From Flavobacterium sp. KACC 22763 (GTDB lineage Bacteria > Bacteroidota > Bacteroidia > Flavobacteriales > Flavobacteriaceae): a DNA stretch of 64,000 nucleotides. Within the stretch, counting starts at the first letter, position 1; each line of letters begins with the position of its first letter. The DNA is taken from positions 682,001 through 746,000 of the forward strand of contig NZ_CP117879.1 in NCBI RefSeq assembly GCF_028736155.1, read 5' to 3'. Position numbers and translations under genes: made by a program. Shown one piece after another: positions 15,312 through 23,118 of the stretch. Below the pieces are notes generated by a model. That model was not told where the DNA came from. It made no database searches and saw nothing but the letters and a program-made list of their open reading frames with translations.

Positions 15312-16412
15312 TTATAATTTCAAATCATCTACATCATTGTAATGTACTTTTTGAGCGATAGTTCCGTCATGTACAACCACAATACTTGGATTTGCTCTTT
15401 CAACTGTTTTTAAAGCAGTTCCATCGCAGAAATAGAAATCGATGTCTAGAGCATAGTCATTTTTCGCTTTAGCGATTTCGTCAGCTCCAGAAGCAGTCAT
15501 TCCAATTACTTTGTAACCTTTTGCTTTTGCGTCTGCAGTAACTTTTGCTAATTTTTTCATTCCTTCTGGATTTGATAGATTCAAATCGTAAGTTACATAA
15601 ATCAGTAATTTAGGCTCTTTTAATAATTCTTCTTTGTAATCAGAATCATCTTTTGTCATGGTAAAATCATGAATAGGAGGCACGTAACCTTCAGAGATTA
15701 TCTTGTCTTTTCTGTCAACAAATACTGCTCCTTCAGGAATATTCATTAAATCTTTTTCAGTAAATTCTTTATCAACTCCGTTTACTTTATAGATAAAAAT
15801 CATTTCTACAACTGATTTTGGAGCACCTTCTGGAATTTCCATTCCTTTTTCGATGTTTGTTCCCACTTTATATGGACGGAAATCTTTGATCGGATTATGA
15901 TTGATAACCCAAACCGCCATAAATACACATAAAATAATACTGATTAAAGTGATAATGTTAGTAACCAATTTAGAAAATAAAGGTTTTACTAATTTTTTGT
16001 TGATGAATAAAATCAAGATAAAGAATAGTAAAACAACATCTTTTGTGAATGATTGCCAAGGTGTTAAGTGTAAAGCATCTCCGAAACATCCGCAATCTTT
16101 TACCACATCAAAATAAGCAGAGTAGAAGGTAAGGAAAGTAAAGAAAACGATCAATAGTAATAAAGCCCAAATCGTTAGTTTTGATTTATAGCCAACCAAC
16201 AGCATTACACCTAAAACTACTTCTAAGATCACTAAAAAGATCGCCAATCCTAAAGCCAATGGCTCTAAAAACGGCATATTGAAAACTGGTTCACTGAAAT
16301 ATTCAGCCAGTTTATAAGAGAATCCAACAGGATCATTCAGCTTTATTAATCCGGAAATAATAAATAGGACACCGACAAATAATCGGGAAAATTGAGTAAT
16401 GATGTTTTTCAT
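15312..16412 (-). CDS. DoxX-type membrane protein with C-terminal thioredoxin-like domain (BT_3928-like)
   Basis: 366 residues. The N-terminal ~150 residues have four DoxX-like helices beginning FSRLFVGVLFIISGLIKLNDP, with a conserved DCGCFGDAL loop near residue 106 that could hold a redox or metal-binding cysteine pair. A fifth helix follows near 155-172. The C-terminal ~150 residues resemble a thioredoxin fold without CxxC, with a cis-Pro-like ANPSIVVVHDGTI near the end. The fusion suggests electron transfer or quality control at the membrane; the exact role is unknown. The terminator-like repeat upstream separates it from the DUF1599 gene. Confidence 0.8.
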   Translation of the reverse strand: MKNIITQFSRLFVGVLFIISGLIKLNDPVGFSYKLAEYFSEPVFNMPFLEPLALGLAIFLVILEVVLGVMLLVGYKSKLTIWALLLLIVFFTFLTFYSAYFDVVKDCGCFGDALHLTPWQSFTKDVVLLFFILILFINKKLVKPLFSKLVTNIITLISIILCVFMAVWVINHNPIKDFRPYKVGTNIEKGMEIPEGAPKSVVEMIFIYKVNGVDKEFTEKDLMNIPEGAVFVDRKDKIISEGYVPPIHDFTMTKDDSDYKEELLKEPKLLIYVTYDLNLSNPEGMKKLAKVTADAKAKGYKVIGMTASGADEIAKAKNDYALDIDFYFCDGTALKTVERANPSIVVVHDGTIAQKVHYNDVDDLKL

Positions 16413-16445
16413 GGCAAATATTTAGGATTTAAATTCCAATTTTTT

Positions 16446-16484
16446 AAATCCCAAACTCCAATTTTGAAGTTGGAATTTGGGATT
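16446..16484 (-). terminator. Terminator-like inverted repeat after the DUF1599 gene
   Basis: AAATCCCAAACTCCAA pairs with TTGGAATTTGGGATTT (one unpaired base) and is followed by T-rich sequence on the minus strand. The motif is one of the short A/T-rich palindromes scattered through this window and may be a repeat as well as a terminator. Confidence 0.6.
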
Positions 16485-16501
16485 TTATTTTTTTGAAATT
16501 T

Positions 16502-17044
16502 TTATTTAGTAATTGGGTTTAGGATTAAAGCAAAAACAGAATAATTAATCATATCCTGATAATTAGCATCGATTCCTTCAGATACTATTGTTTTTCCTTT
16601 ATTATCTTCAATTTGCTTAACGCGAAGGAGTTTCTGCAAAATCAAATCGGTTAACGAACTTACGCGCATATCACGCCAAGCTTCGCCGTAATCGTGATTT
16701 TTGGCTTCCATTAAGTCTTTGGTCAATTTTACTTTAGCATCGTATAATTCAGTTGCTTTTTCTACGTCAAGATCTGGCTGATCTACAACGCCCAATTCTA
16801 ATTGAATTAAAGCCATAATCGAATAATTAATGATTCCGATAAATTCTCCTTTTTCGTCTTCATCTACTTTACGGACTTCGTTTTCCTGTAAACTTCTAAT
16901 TCTTTGCGCTTTTATAAAAATCTGATCTGTCAATGATGGCAATCTTAAGATTCTCCACGCACTGCCATAATCTTTCATTTTATTGATAAACAATGTTCGG
17001 CAAACCGCGATAACATTATCAAACTCTTGGGAAGTATTCTTCAT
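16502..17044 (-). CDS. DUF1599 (nucleotide-modification-associated domain) protein, internally duplicated
   Basis: 180 residues made of two halves with the same pattern. The first half has FINKMKDYGSAWRILRLPSLTDQIFIKAQRI and INYSIMALI; the second has LMEAKNHDYGEAWRDMRVSSLTDLILQKLLRV and INYSVFALI. Each half carries DYG-x-AWR, SLTD and a terminal NYS helix. As I recall, DUF1599 is also called nucleotide modification associated domain 1, with the biochemistry open. The gene is divergent from folP, with a repeat-filled 224-base gap between. A duplicated all-helical fold acting on nucleotides is inference. Confidence 0.8.
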   Translation of the reverse strand: MKNTSQEFDNVIAVCRTLFINKMKDYGSAWRILRLPSLTDQIFIKAQRIRSLQENEVRKVDEDEKGEFIGIINYSIMALIQLELGVVDQPDLDVEKATELYDAKVKLTKDLMEAKNHDYGEAWRDMRVSSLTDLILQKLLRVKQIEDNKGKTIVSEGIDANYQDMINYSVFALILNPITK

Positions 17045-17074
17045 TTATATGCTGTATATTTGCTAAAATTTCTT

Positions 17075-17082
17075 CAAAAATA
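17075..17082 (-). promoter_or_regulatory. Promoter -7 box for the DUF1599 gene
   Basis: TATTTTTG on the minus strand, 31 bases before the start codon; -33 box not convincing. Confidence 0.5.
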
Positions 17083-17099
17083 AGGATAATTTTTTAAGA

Positions 17100-17254
17100 G
17101 TTTCAAGTTTAAGGTTCGCTTTGTTTCAAGTTTTTTCTAAACAAAGTGTTAACGGACAACTTGAAACAGAAAAATGTTTCAAGTTTCAGGTTTCAAGTTT
17201 TACGTTCTAGAACTTGCGAAATCTGCATCAACTTGAAACGTGAAACCTGAAACA
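17100..17254. repeat. Intergenic array of GTTTCAAGTT / AACTTGAAAC motifs
   Basis: The decamer GTTTCAAGTT or its complement occurs in whole or part about seven times in 155 bases: 17100-17109, 17122-17132, 17159-17167, 17175-17185, 17190-17199 and 17230-17239, with tails reading TTTCAGGTTTC and GAAACCTGAAAC. The arms can fold into several alternative hairpins. It lies between divergent genes, so it could contain or shield the folP promoter. Confidence 0.75.
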
Positions 17255-17268
17255 AAATAAAACAAGCA

Positions 17269-18093
17269 ATGACAATTAACTGTAAAGGCGAACTTATAGA
17301 TTTATCAATTCCTAAAGTAATGGGAATTCTCAATGTTACGCCAAATTCTTTCTTTGACGGAGGAAAATATAAAAACGAAGACGAAATTATTTCGCAAGTA
17401 GATAAAATGCTTTCTGAAGGTGCAACATTCATCGATATTGGAGCGTATTCTAGTAAACCAAGCGCTGAATTTGTAACCGAACAAGAAGAAATTGATAGAA
17501 TTGTTCCAGCAATTGAATTGATTTTAAAGCATTTTCCGAAAACATTATTATCAATTGATACCTTTAGAGCTGAGGTTGCAAAAGCAAGTATAGAAAGCGG
17601 CGCGGCAATTATAAACGATATTGCGGCTGGCGAATTAGACGAAAAAATGTTTGATGTAATTGCGCATTATAACGTTCCGTATATCATGATGCACATGCGA
17701 GGCAATCCGCAGACAATGCAGAGTTTGACGCAATACGAAGATATTATAAAAGAAATGCTGTTCTATTTTTCAGAAAAAGTAAAAAAAGCAAGAGCTTTAG
17801 GAATCAATGATTTGATTCTCGATCCTGGTTTCGGTTTTGCTAAAACAACCGATCAGAATTATGAAGTAATGCAAAAAATGGAACTTTTTAATATTTTTGA
17901 ATTACCTGTTTTAGCCGGAATTTCTAGAAAATCAATGATTTATAAAACACTTGATATTACACCACAAGAAGCCTTAAACGGAACAACGTTTCTAAATACA
18001 ATTGCATTGACAAAAGGAGCGAAAATTCTTCGTGTTCATGATGTGAAAGAAGCTGTAGAATGTGTTACTTTGTTTAATAAAATGAGTTTATAA
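17269..18093 (+). CDS. folP: Dihydropteroate synthase
   Basis: 274 residues. TIM-barrel signature motifs are in order: GILNVTPNSFFDGG, FIDIGAYSSKPSA, SIDTFRAEVA, INDIAAG, MHMRGNPQTMQ, LDPGFGFAKT and GISRKSMIY. It joins p-aminobenzoate to dihydropterin pyrophosphate in folate synthesis and is the target of sulfonamides. The DIGAYSSKP loop differs from the more usual DIGGxSTRP; this seems a lineage variant, not a resistance mark I can support. It is divergent from the DUF1599 gene. Confidence 0.94.
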   Translation: MTINCKGELIDLSIPKVMGILNVTPNSFFDGGKYKNEDEIISQVDKMLSEGATFIDIGAYSSKPSAEFVTEQEEIDRIVPAIELILKHFPKTLLSIDTFRAEVAKASIESGAAIINDIAAGELDEKMFDVIAHYNVPYIMMHMRGNPQTMQSLTQYEDIIKEMLFYFSEKVKKARALGINDLILDPGFGFAKTTDQNYEVMQKMELFNIFELPVLAGISRKSMIYKTLDITPQEALNGTTFLNTIALTKGAKILRVHDVKEAVECVTLFNKMSL

Positions 18094-18103
18094 TAGCCAG
18101 CTT

Positions 18104-18230
18104 TGTCATTTCGACGAAGGAGACTCGAGCAACAGCGAACAGGCGAAGCAAATCTTCGTTGCTAAATCGACAAAGATTGGATTCCTGTTGGAGAGCTACT
18201 TGAGAAGCCTTCTCCTTTATCGAAATGACA
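18104..18230. repeat. Inverted-repeat element, copy 1
   Basis: A 127-base noncoding element starting TGTCATTTCGACGAAGGAGA and ending TCTCCTTTATCGAAATGACA, so the ends are near-perfect 20-base inverted repeats. The interior shares ACAAAGATTGG and GAGAGCTACT-like segments with the second copy at 24148-24247. No transposase is encoded: a MITE- or REP-like palindromic element. Confidence 0.85.
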
Positions 18231-18257
18231 TACTTTATCTAATATGAATTATAAATT

Positions 18258-18890
18258 ATGAAATACTTCACTTTAATTATCGCTTTATTTCTATTTTCCT
18301 GCGGAAAAAAAGAAGACGTTTTGTTGCCGAAATCAAATGTTTCAATTGTAAAAGATGTACAAGATCATTCGCCAATTTACCTTTTTTTCAAAGTTGATGG
18401 AAAAGATACAATCGCCGATTTGAATCGAAAAAGTGCCATTATATCAACCAATTGGATTTTCAATATAGACAAACGCCTGCCCTTAAAAGTGGTAATTCCG
18501 CAGGTAATAAAAATGCAGGAAAAAAAGCGTAACGAGAAAATGCATCAAAACGAAGAATCTGAAAACTATTATTCTTACGCAGATTCTATTGGAAAAAATC
18601 TAGCTTTTTTGCCTTTCACGAAAGTATTCTATAAAATGGAGAAACCTACCGCAGGAAGTTTTGTGGTTTACTTTAAAAAAGGAAAAAAACAGGTTTTCAT
18701 GGGAAATAAGGAAATAAAAATAACAGAAATACTGCAGCAGTTTTACAGTATAAAATTTGATAGAGTGCCTAATCTGGTATTTTTATTTGATAAGGATATG
18801 AGTTATGAAGAATATATTCAATATGAAATTTTATTGCACAAACATGTGACTCATAATCTTGATAAGCTTCCTGTAGAATTTATTTTCTAA
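18258..18890 (+). CDS. Putative lipoprotein of unknown function
   Basis: 210 residues. The N-terminus MKYFTLIIALFLFSCGKKED carries a lipobox (Cys15). The mature part is charged and soluble (HQNEESENYYSYAD), with no motif I recognise. It starts 27 bases after the end of the inverted-repeat element and ends 78 bases before the convergent CHRD gene, with a shared terminator between them. It could be any envelope lipoprotein; no neighbour suggests a role. Confidence 0.72.
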   Translation: MKYFTLIIALFLFSCGKKEDVLLPKSNVSIVKDVQDHSPIYLFFKVDGKDTIADLNRKSAIISTNWIFNIDKRLPLKVVIPQVIKMQEKKRNEKMHQNEESENYYSYADSIGKNLAFLPFTKVFYKMEKPTAGSFVVYFKKGKKQVFMGNKEIKITEILQQFYSIKFDRVPNLVFLFDKDMSYEEYIQYEILLHKHVTHNLDKLPVEFIF

Positions 18891-18922
18891 ATAGCTCGCG
18901 GTAAAATAAACGGTAAAATTTA

Positions 18923-18952
18923 AAAGCCTTTCTCTACTAAAAGAAAGGCTTT
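18923..18952. terminator. Bidirectional terminator between convergent lipoprotein genes
   Basis: Stem AAAGCCTTTCT / AGAAAGGCTTT with an 8-base loop and T-run on the plus strand; a shorter T-rich tail on the minus strand. Confidence 0.8.
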
Positions 18953-18968
18953 TTTTGTGATTTAGTGA

Positions 18969-19439
18969 TTAGTATCCACCACCACCGCCTCCGCCTCCGC
19001 CTCCAGAAGTGTCAGTTTTTGTCAGAGTACCGCTGATTTCTCCATTAGGATAAGCAGTAGTGTGTAAATTAACGTAATAATGATTAGCCATCAGCTCCGT
19101 AATTTGCGCATCAGTTATAGAACCAGATACAGATATTGGAGAGGTAGAGACATTGGCATCAGGAAACGGAATAACAATTGTACCGTCTGCTGCATGTATA
19201 TGTCCATGTATTGGTACTAATCCTGAAAAATTTACTTTAAGATCAAATGTTTTTGCAGTTTGATTTAATTTTAAAGTAGCACTACCTGAAGCTGAAGAAG
19301 TCGCACCTGCAACTGGGGTCAAATTAGCAGTAAATGTCACAATTACAGGTGGTGTGTAATTGTCGTCATACCCATTAGAACAAGAAGTTCCAATTAAAAG
19401 CAATAGTAGGATTGCCAAAAGACGGAATAAAGATTTCAT
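18969..19439 (-). CDS. CHRD-domain lipoprotein with polyglycine tail
   Basis: 156 residues. The signal sequence ends in a lipobox GTSC (Cys20). Residues ~33-140 form a CHRD (chordin-like) domain: VTFTANLTPVAG, LVPIHGHIHAADG with clustered histidines, and YYVNLHTTAYPNGEISGTL. The protein ends SGGGGGGGGGGY, a run of ten glycines encoded by mixed GGN codons. CHRD domains are extracytoplasmic beta-sandwiches; bacterial roles are largely unknown. A polyglycine tail beyond the fold is unusual and may be a flexible linker or length-variable simple repeat. Confidence 0.85.
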   Translation of the reverse strand: MKSLFRLLAILLLLLIGTSCSNGYDDNYTPPVIVTFTANLTPVAGATSSASGSATLKLNQTAKTFDLKVNFSGLVPIHGHIHAADGTIVIPFPDANVSTSPISVSGSITDAQITELMANHYYVNLHTTAYPNGEISGTLTKTDTSGGGGGGGGGGY

Positions 19440-19626
19440 AATTATATGCTTTTAGGTTAGAAATAAGGTCAAAAAACTATAATTATTAAATTTTATTAAG
19501 ATTTAATAAATCACTATAAATTTACGATTTTATTTTTGTTTTAAGGTTTAAAATGTTGATTATTAAATTTTTATGGTTTTAGAGGCTGTAGATTTTTAAA
19601 TTTGAAATCTAAAGCTAAAAACAGAC

Positions 19627-20100
19627 TTATTGATGATGATAAGGTTCATTTCGTAAAATAGTAAATCCGCGATACAATTGTTCAATAAAAAACAAACGAA
19701 CCATTTGATGCGAAAATGTCATTAGCGAAAGCGAAACTTTTCCTTGCGCCTTTTTATAAACCGTTTCAGAAAAGCCATAAGGACCGCCAATAACAAAAAC
19801 GAGTGTTTTTACACCAGAATTCATTTTCTTTTGCAATTCTTCAGAAAAACCAACGCTCGAGAAAGTTTTTCCGTTTTCATCCAATAAAATCAATTGATCG
19901 GTGGCAGAAAGTTTTGACAGGATCAATTCGCCTTCTTTTTCTTTTTGCTGACTTTCAGATAAGTTTTTTACGTTTTTGATGTCTGGAATAATTTCCAATT
20001 CAAATTTGATGTAAAAAGACAAACGTTTGGTATAATCGTCAATCAGAGTTTGAAGCGATTTATTATCTGTTTTGCCTATTGCGATAAGTTTGATGTTCAT
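19627..20100 (-). CDS. rlmH: 23S rRNA (pseudouridine-1915-N3) methyltransferase
   Basis: 157 residues, the standard length. The SPOUT-fold SAM-binding knot is seen in VFVIGGPYGFS and LSLMTFSHQMVRLFFIEQLYRG, and the protein ends NEPYHHQ, the conserved RlmH C-terminus. It methylates the pseudouridine at position 1915 of helix 69 in the assembled ribosome. The gene is solitary, with repeat-rich intergenic sequence upstream. Confidence 0.95.
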   Translation of the reverse strand: MNIKLIAIGKTDNKSLQTLIDDYTKRLSFYIKFELEIIPDIKNVKNLSESQQKEKEGELILSKLSATDQLILLDENGKTFSSVGFSEELQKKMNSGVKTLVFVIGGPYGFSETVYKKAQGKVSLSLMTFSHQMVRLFFIEQLYRGFTILRNEPYHHQ

Positions 20101-20133
20101 TTGCTAAGTTTTTGCCACGAATTGCGGTAATTT

Positions 20134-20267
20134 AAACACATAGAGACATAGTCTTTCTTTGTCTATAAAAGGCGTTTCACTAACCGCAATATACATAGCT
20201 ATGTGTTAAAGCTTGCTTTTTCTGTAATCTTAAACGGAAACAATTATGCCTATGTTTCTATGTGTTT
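20134..20267. repeat. Intergenic inverted repeat (AAACACATAG family)
   Basis: AAACACATAGAGACATAG (20134-20151) is inverted at 20250-20267 with 17 of 18 matches; a smaller ACATAGCTATGT palindrome lies inside at about 20193-20204. It sits between the rlmH and monooxygenase-fold genes and has no ORF. Confidence 0.75.
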
Positions 20268-20287
20268 AATTGTTTACGCAAAGCTAT

Positions 20288-20593
20288 TTATTGTTTTTTA
20301 TTCTCAAAAACCGTTTCGAAATGTTCTACAATCGGAAAGGGTTCGTAATAATGATGTAAAATCTTTTTCCATTCCAAATATGCGTTAGAAGTTCTGAAGC
20401 CTACTGTATGATCTTCAAGCGTATTCCAGTCAACTAATAAAAGATATTTATTTTCTACTTCAAGACATTTTTCTAATCGATACCCTAAATAGCCATCGAT
20501 TGATGAAATGTATTGACTTGCTTTTGCAAAATCAGCCTCAAATGAATTAGCTAATTCTGGTTTTACATATAGAAATGCGGCTTCTAGAATCAT
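20288..20593 (-). CDS. Antibiotic-biosynthesis-monooxygenase-fold (ABM) protein
   Basis: 101 residues. The pattern EAAFLYVKPELANSFEADFAKA, SSIDGYLGYRLEKC, NKYLLLVDWNTLEDH and FRTSNAYLEWKKIL is the dimeric ferredoxin-like ABM fold. Members include small quinone monooxygenases and haem-degrading enzymes, but many are uncharacterised, and no haem-ligand set is evident here. No clear operon partner exists; flanking gaps are filled by repeats. Confidence 0.78.
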   Translation of the reverse strand: MILEAAFLYVKPELANSFEADFAKASQYISSIDGYLGYRLEKCLEVENKYLLLVDWNTLEDHTVGFRTSNAYLEWKKILHHYYEPFPIVEHFETVFENKKQ

Positions 20594-20608
20594 ATTTAAA
20601 TGAATTTT

Positions 20609-20756
20609 ATCTGCTTGATCTGCGGGAAAAAATTATATTCTCGCAGATTTAGCAGATTTGGCTGATTTTATTTTTATTGTTTTGTTTAAAATGAATATGT
20701 GATTATCGGCTTAAATCTGTTTGAAATCTGCGTGAAACTTTCGTGCAAATTGACGT
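20609..20756. repeat. Intergenic TCTGCGG/CGCAGATTT repeat
   Basis: Contains ATCTGCGGG, CGCAGATTTAGCAGATTTGG and AATCTGCGTGAAACT; the ATCTGCG and CGCAGAT segments are inverted. No ORF. It resembles the other short repeats that fill gaps in this part of the window. Confidence 0.5.
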
Positions 20757-20757
20757 T

Positions 20758-22173
20758 TTAGTTTTTAGAAAATTTCGCTTCAAAAGTTTTAAAACGATTA
20801 TCTAAATCTTTGATTAATTGTTTTTTTACCGATGCGTCTTGAATAAAACTGTAATTGATACTATTGTAAACGTATTTTTTGATTGTTTCATAATTTACAT
20901 CAGGATATCTTTTTGCCAATAAAACATATTGTTCTGTCATGCTGCTTCTTAAAATCCCTGCATCATCTGTACTTATTACAATTGGCACATTAAATTCTTT
21001 GTAAAGCGTAAAAGGATGTCTATTTTCTTTTACTTTTAAAATGAATTCGTTACTCACTAAATTGATTTCAATCGGAATATTGTTTTTTGACATATATTTC
21101 AATAAATCGTACGAATTAGCCTCATAAGCAATATCCACTCCGTGACCAATTCTGTTGGCACCTGCAACATAAATGGCATCATTAATATGCCAAGTCAATT
21201 CTTCTGGCTGAACCAAACCTAAAGTTAATTCGCCTGCGTGAAGCGTATATTTTACATCTGGAAATTTAGAGTGGCAGTATTTAAACATTACCATGTGTAG
21301 CCAGTAATCCTTCATAGAATTTTCACCATGTTCTGGAGAAACGATATTTACACCTGCAGTCAATTTATTTTCGCTTGACGAAATAAAAGCAATAACCAGA
21401 TTTTTGAATAAATCTACCGGTTCCATAAAACGAAGCACAAAGTTTTGATAACGCATAGTAAATTTTTCGTCATCCATTTTTAAATCTTTGTGCAGTTTTG
21501 CTATGAAATTATTATTGAAATCGATAGCATATTTTTTAGCCTCTTTTTGTTGAAGTGATTTATTCAATTCGTCCAAAAGTTTTAGAACTGTTTTTTCGTC
21601 TCTCTGTTCTGCAGCCTGACGAAGTTTTGTGTTGAAATCAGCTAAATCAGAAACATTCATATCGCACGGAATTGTTGATAATTGTGTTTCGATATACGTT
21701 ACATTTTCGGCAATAGCACGCTTTTTCAACTCAAGCATTCCTTCTGCAAAATGACCTTGAATGGTAGGCTCAAATTTCATAAAAGAATCAAAGAACTGAT
21801 CGTCAGACGGAACAGAACCATTATAATCTTTTACCGACCAAGTCTGCATAATTTGCTGTTCGTAATACTCTAATTTTCCTTTGTTTTTAAGAGATGAAAA
21901 GTTTTCCCAGTTTCCGCTTGCAGGTTTGGTTTTTGAAACCGCCATTGTTTCCAGATTCAAATAAAAGTCTTCTGCAATAGCTCTTTCTAAAAGAGGTTCT
22001 GCATAAACTGATCCTGAAAAATGGTGGTGTAAATCGCCTCCTTTAGGCATTTGTTGAAAGAAAGCTGTTAAGAGAGCTTCATTATTTCTGATTTTTTCTA
22101 AATAACTCTCAGCCGATTGAGAAAAGCCGATTTGTGCTATAAAAATACAGGAAAGCGTAATTATCCTTGTCAT
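20758..22173 (-). CDS. Exported adenosine deaminase-family enzyme
   Basis: 471 residues with a signal peptide (MTRIITLSCIFIAQIGFSQS), longer than the ~340 of cytoplasmic adenosine deaminase. Metal and catalytic motifs are intact: GGDLHHHFSGS (His49, His51), HAGE near residue 315, RIGHG near 342, and STDDAGIL near 402. An N-terminal helical extension and an insertion between the first metal site and HAGE are reminiscent of the secreted ADGF/ADA2 branch. The likely reaction is adenosine to inosine outside the cytoplasm. It has its own promoter overlapped by a perfect palindrome. Confidence 0.87.
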   Translation of the reverse strand: MTRIITLSCIFIAQIGFSQSAESYLEKIRNNEALLTAFFQQMPKGGDLHHHFSGSVYAEPLLERAIAEDFYLNLETMAVSKTKPASGNWENFSSLKNKGKLEYYEQQIMQTWSVKDYNGSVPSDDQFFDSFMKFEPTIQGHFAEGMLELKKRAIAENVTYIETQLSTIPCDMNVSDLADFNTKLRQAAEQRDEKTVLKLLDELNKSLQQKEAKKYAIDFNNNFIAKLHKDLKMDDEKFTMRYQNFVLRFMEPVDLFKNLVIAFISSSENKLTAGVNIVSPEHGENSMKDYWLHMVMFKYCHSKFPDVKYTLHAGELTLGLVQPEELTWHINDAIYVAGANRIGHGVDIAYEANSYDLLKYMSKNNIPIEINLVSNEFILKVKENRHPFTLYKEFNVPIVISTDDAGILRSSMTEQYVLLAKRYPDVNYETIKKYVYNSINYSFIQDASVKKQLIKDLDNRFKTFEAKFSKN

Positions 22174-22194
22174 ACTCTAAGTTTAAATTACGCG

Positions 22195-22220
22195 CAAATA
22201 TAGGAATTTCCGCGGAAATT
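22195..22220 (-). promoter_or_regulatory. Adenosine deaminase promoter with overlapping palindromic operator candidate
   Basis: On the minus strand TATATTTG (22202-22195) matches the -7 consensus. Immediately upstream, where the spacer to -33 lies, AATTTCCGCGGAAATT (22205-22220) is a perfect 16-base palindrome. No TTG is seen at -33, consistent with a regulated promoter. Confidence 0.5.
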
Positions 22221-22251
22221 TGAAAACCGAATTTCGTTGTGTTGAATTTTT

Positions 22252-22430
22252 ACCACAAAGAGCGCTAAGATTTATCGCAAAGTTCGCAAGGTTTTATTCC
22301 AAGCTTAACTTTATAAAAACCCAAAGTTCGCAAAGCTTTGTTTTAAAACTTTACGAACTTTGCAAAATCCTTTGCACGCTTTGCAGTTAAAAAAAACTTA
22401 GAAGCTTAGTATCTCAGAACCTTAGAAACT
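22252..22430. repeat. Intergenic inverted repeat (ACCACAAAG / GCAAAGTTCG family)
   Basis: GCAAAGTTCGCAAGGTTTT (22277-22295) is inverted at 22345-22363 with 17 of 19 matches. Other copies of AAAGTTCGCAAAG and AACTTAGAAGCTTAG-like runs fill the remainder. No ORF. Confidence 0.7.
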
Positions 22431-22715
22431 TTAAGAAAAAAGTACATCACGAATTTCTTCAACTTTATCAAAAACGCTTTTAGCAAAAGGACAAAGCGGA
22501 ATAATTTTTAAGTTGTTTGCTCTTGCATAATCTACAGCGGCCATAACTAATTTTTTACCCACACCTTTTCCGTTAAAATCAGGACTTACTTCAGTGTGAT
22601 CAATAATGAATTTTGAGTCTCCTGCCCAAGTATATGTCATTTTTCCTGCCTCTTTTCTGTCTTCTATTGCTTCAAAATAGCCTCTTCTTGTATCGTTTAT
22701 TTGTTGAATTTCCAT
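22431..22715 (-). CDS. Small GNAT-family N-acetyltransferase
   Basis: 94 residues, the compact YjdJ-type GNAT. The acetyl-CoA loop is seen in HTEVSPDFNGKGVGKKLV (near residues 40-57) and the end KIIPLCPFAKSVFDK is the conserved C-terminal strand-helix of this group. Substrates are unknown. It is the last gene of the pirin-osmC-GNAT operon, 5 bases after the OsmC gene, pointing to a stress or detoxification setting. Confidence 0.85.
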   Translation of the reverse strand: MEIQQINDTRRGYFEAIEDRKEAGKMTYTWAGDSKFIIDHTEVSPDFNGKGVGKKLVMAAVDYARANNLKIIPLCPFAKSVFDKVEEIRDVLFS

Positions 22716-22720
22716 TGTAA

Positions 22721-23116
22721 TTATATTAGTGTGGTTTTAATTTCGATTGAATGTGTCAATGTTTTATGAATTGGACAACTATTTGCAATCGTTTCTAATC
22801 TTTGTCTTTGCGTTTCGTCTACTTCTCCTATTACTTCAATTCTTCTAGTAAATGAGGTGCAATTTCTCTCTGAATCTCTTTCAAAATCAATCTTGATATT
22901 GATTTCCTCGACATTCCATTGCTTACGATTAATGTACATTCGTAAAGTAATCAAAGTGCAAGAAGCCAATGATGAAGCCAAAAGTTCTGTTGGATTCAGT
23001 CCTAAATTTTTGCCTCCCAATTGCTGGGGTTCATCAGAAATTAAGACATTTCCGCTGGCTGAGGTAATTTCCGTTCGATACAAACGTGTATCTATTTTTG
23101 CTGAAATTGTATCCAT
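22721..23116 (-). CDS. OsmC/Ohr-family peroxiredoxin-like protein
   Basis: 131 residues. The two conserved cysteines are in SSLASCTLITLRMY (near residue 53) and NSCPIHKTL (near 113), with NPTELLASSLA before the first. OsmC family members reduce organic hydroperoxides using this pair; some subfamilies have different roles, so the substrate is open. It lies 2 bases from the pirin stop and 5 bases before the GNAT gene in a tight operon. Confidence 0.88.
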   Translation of the reverse strand: MDTISAKIDTRLYRTEITSASGNVLISDEPQQLGGKNLGLNPTELLASSLASCTLITLRMYINRKQWNVEEINIKIDFERDSERNCTSFTRRIEVIGEVDETQRQRLETIANSCPIHKTLTHSIEIKTTLI

Positions 23117-23118
23117 AA

